From contig JBBPTG010000091.1 of the NCBI GenBank assembly GCA_038093975.1, positions 1-64,000 of the forward strand: a stretch of 64,000 nt of DNA, written 5' to 3'. The DNA comes from Chalciporus piperatus (Eukaryota; Basidiomycota; Agaricomycetes; Boletales; Boletaceae). Both the position numbers and the translations under genes were made by a program. The first letter of the stretch is position 1. The number at the start of each line of letters is the position of its first letter. A model generated the notes under the pieces. The model saw only the letters and a list, made by a program, of their open reading frames with translations. It was not told where the DNA came from and ran no database searches. This document shows, one piece after another, positions 63,970 to 64,000 of the stretch.

Positions 63970-64000
63970 TAGATACAACCTGCTGTTTCCGGCGTCCGCC

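Overview
The window looks like nuclear DNA of a mushroom-forming basidiomycete (Agaricomycetes). The signs are many GT-AG introns of about 48-66 nt, large F-box/leucine-rich families, Tnp2/Plavaka-type transposases, the fungal families DUF6589, DUF6532 and DUF6535, and RecQ-like helicases carried as repeats. The order and species cannot be fixed from the sequence. All family names rest on recognising protein motifs by eye; no database was searched.

Layout. 0-9.4 kb: a hypothetical fragment, then three F-box/leucine-rich genes; the first is broken by a 23-bp tandem duplication. 9.4-13 kb: a Crinkler-like N-terminus and a truncated DUF6589 N-terminus, bounded by inverted copies of a ~47-bp repeat, then a short segment with duplicated and inverted sequence. 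13-19.2 kb: a relic of one RecQ-like helicase and a second, otherwise complete one, cut at motif VI by a 2.67-kb insertion. 19.2-27.8 kb: a DUF6589 gene and a Plavaka transposase, broken by elements C and A. 28.3-29.7 kb: an intact 3-ketoacyl-CoA reductase gene, the clearest housekeeping gene here. 29.9-31.1 kb: a small F-box gene. 31.4-44.8 kb: four tandem F-box paralogues sharing a 21-nt microexon, separated by relics of beta-adaptin, RBR-ligase-like and WD40-like genes. 45-46.6 kb: a decayed amidase. 48.1-51.8 kb: a membrane coiled-coil gene and an intact DUF6532 gene. 51.9-57.4 kb: element B and a second Plavaka transposase. 58.5 kb to the end: a DUF6535 relic split by a complete 3.44-kb Tc1/mariner element that carries a second, intact, spliced gene.

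The region is a graveyard of mobile DNA around a few working genes. The most unusual items are: (1) the Tc1/mariner element (60186-63625) with perfect 76-bp terminal repeats, TA target duplication and a 535-aa passenger gene; (2) a family of modular, apparently non-coding elements (A, B, C) built from terminal repeats, CAGT-type subterminal repeats, GTGTAC-type repeats and GC-rich hairpin blocks followed by splice-donor-like sequence; (3) a ~47-bp repeat family, one copy flanked by a 10-bp direct repeat; (4) a helicase whose 853-codon frame is restored exactly when a 2.67-kb insertion and a 2-bp AT duplication are subtracted.
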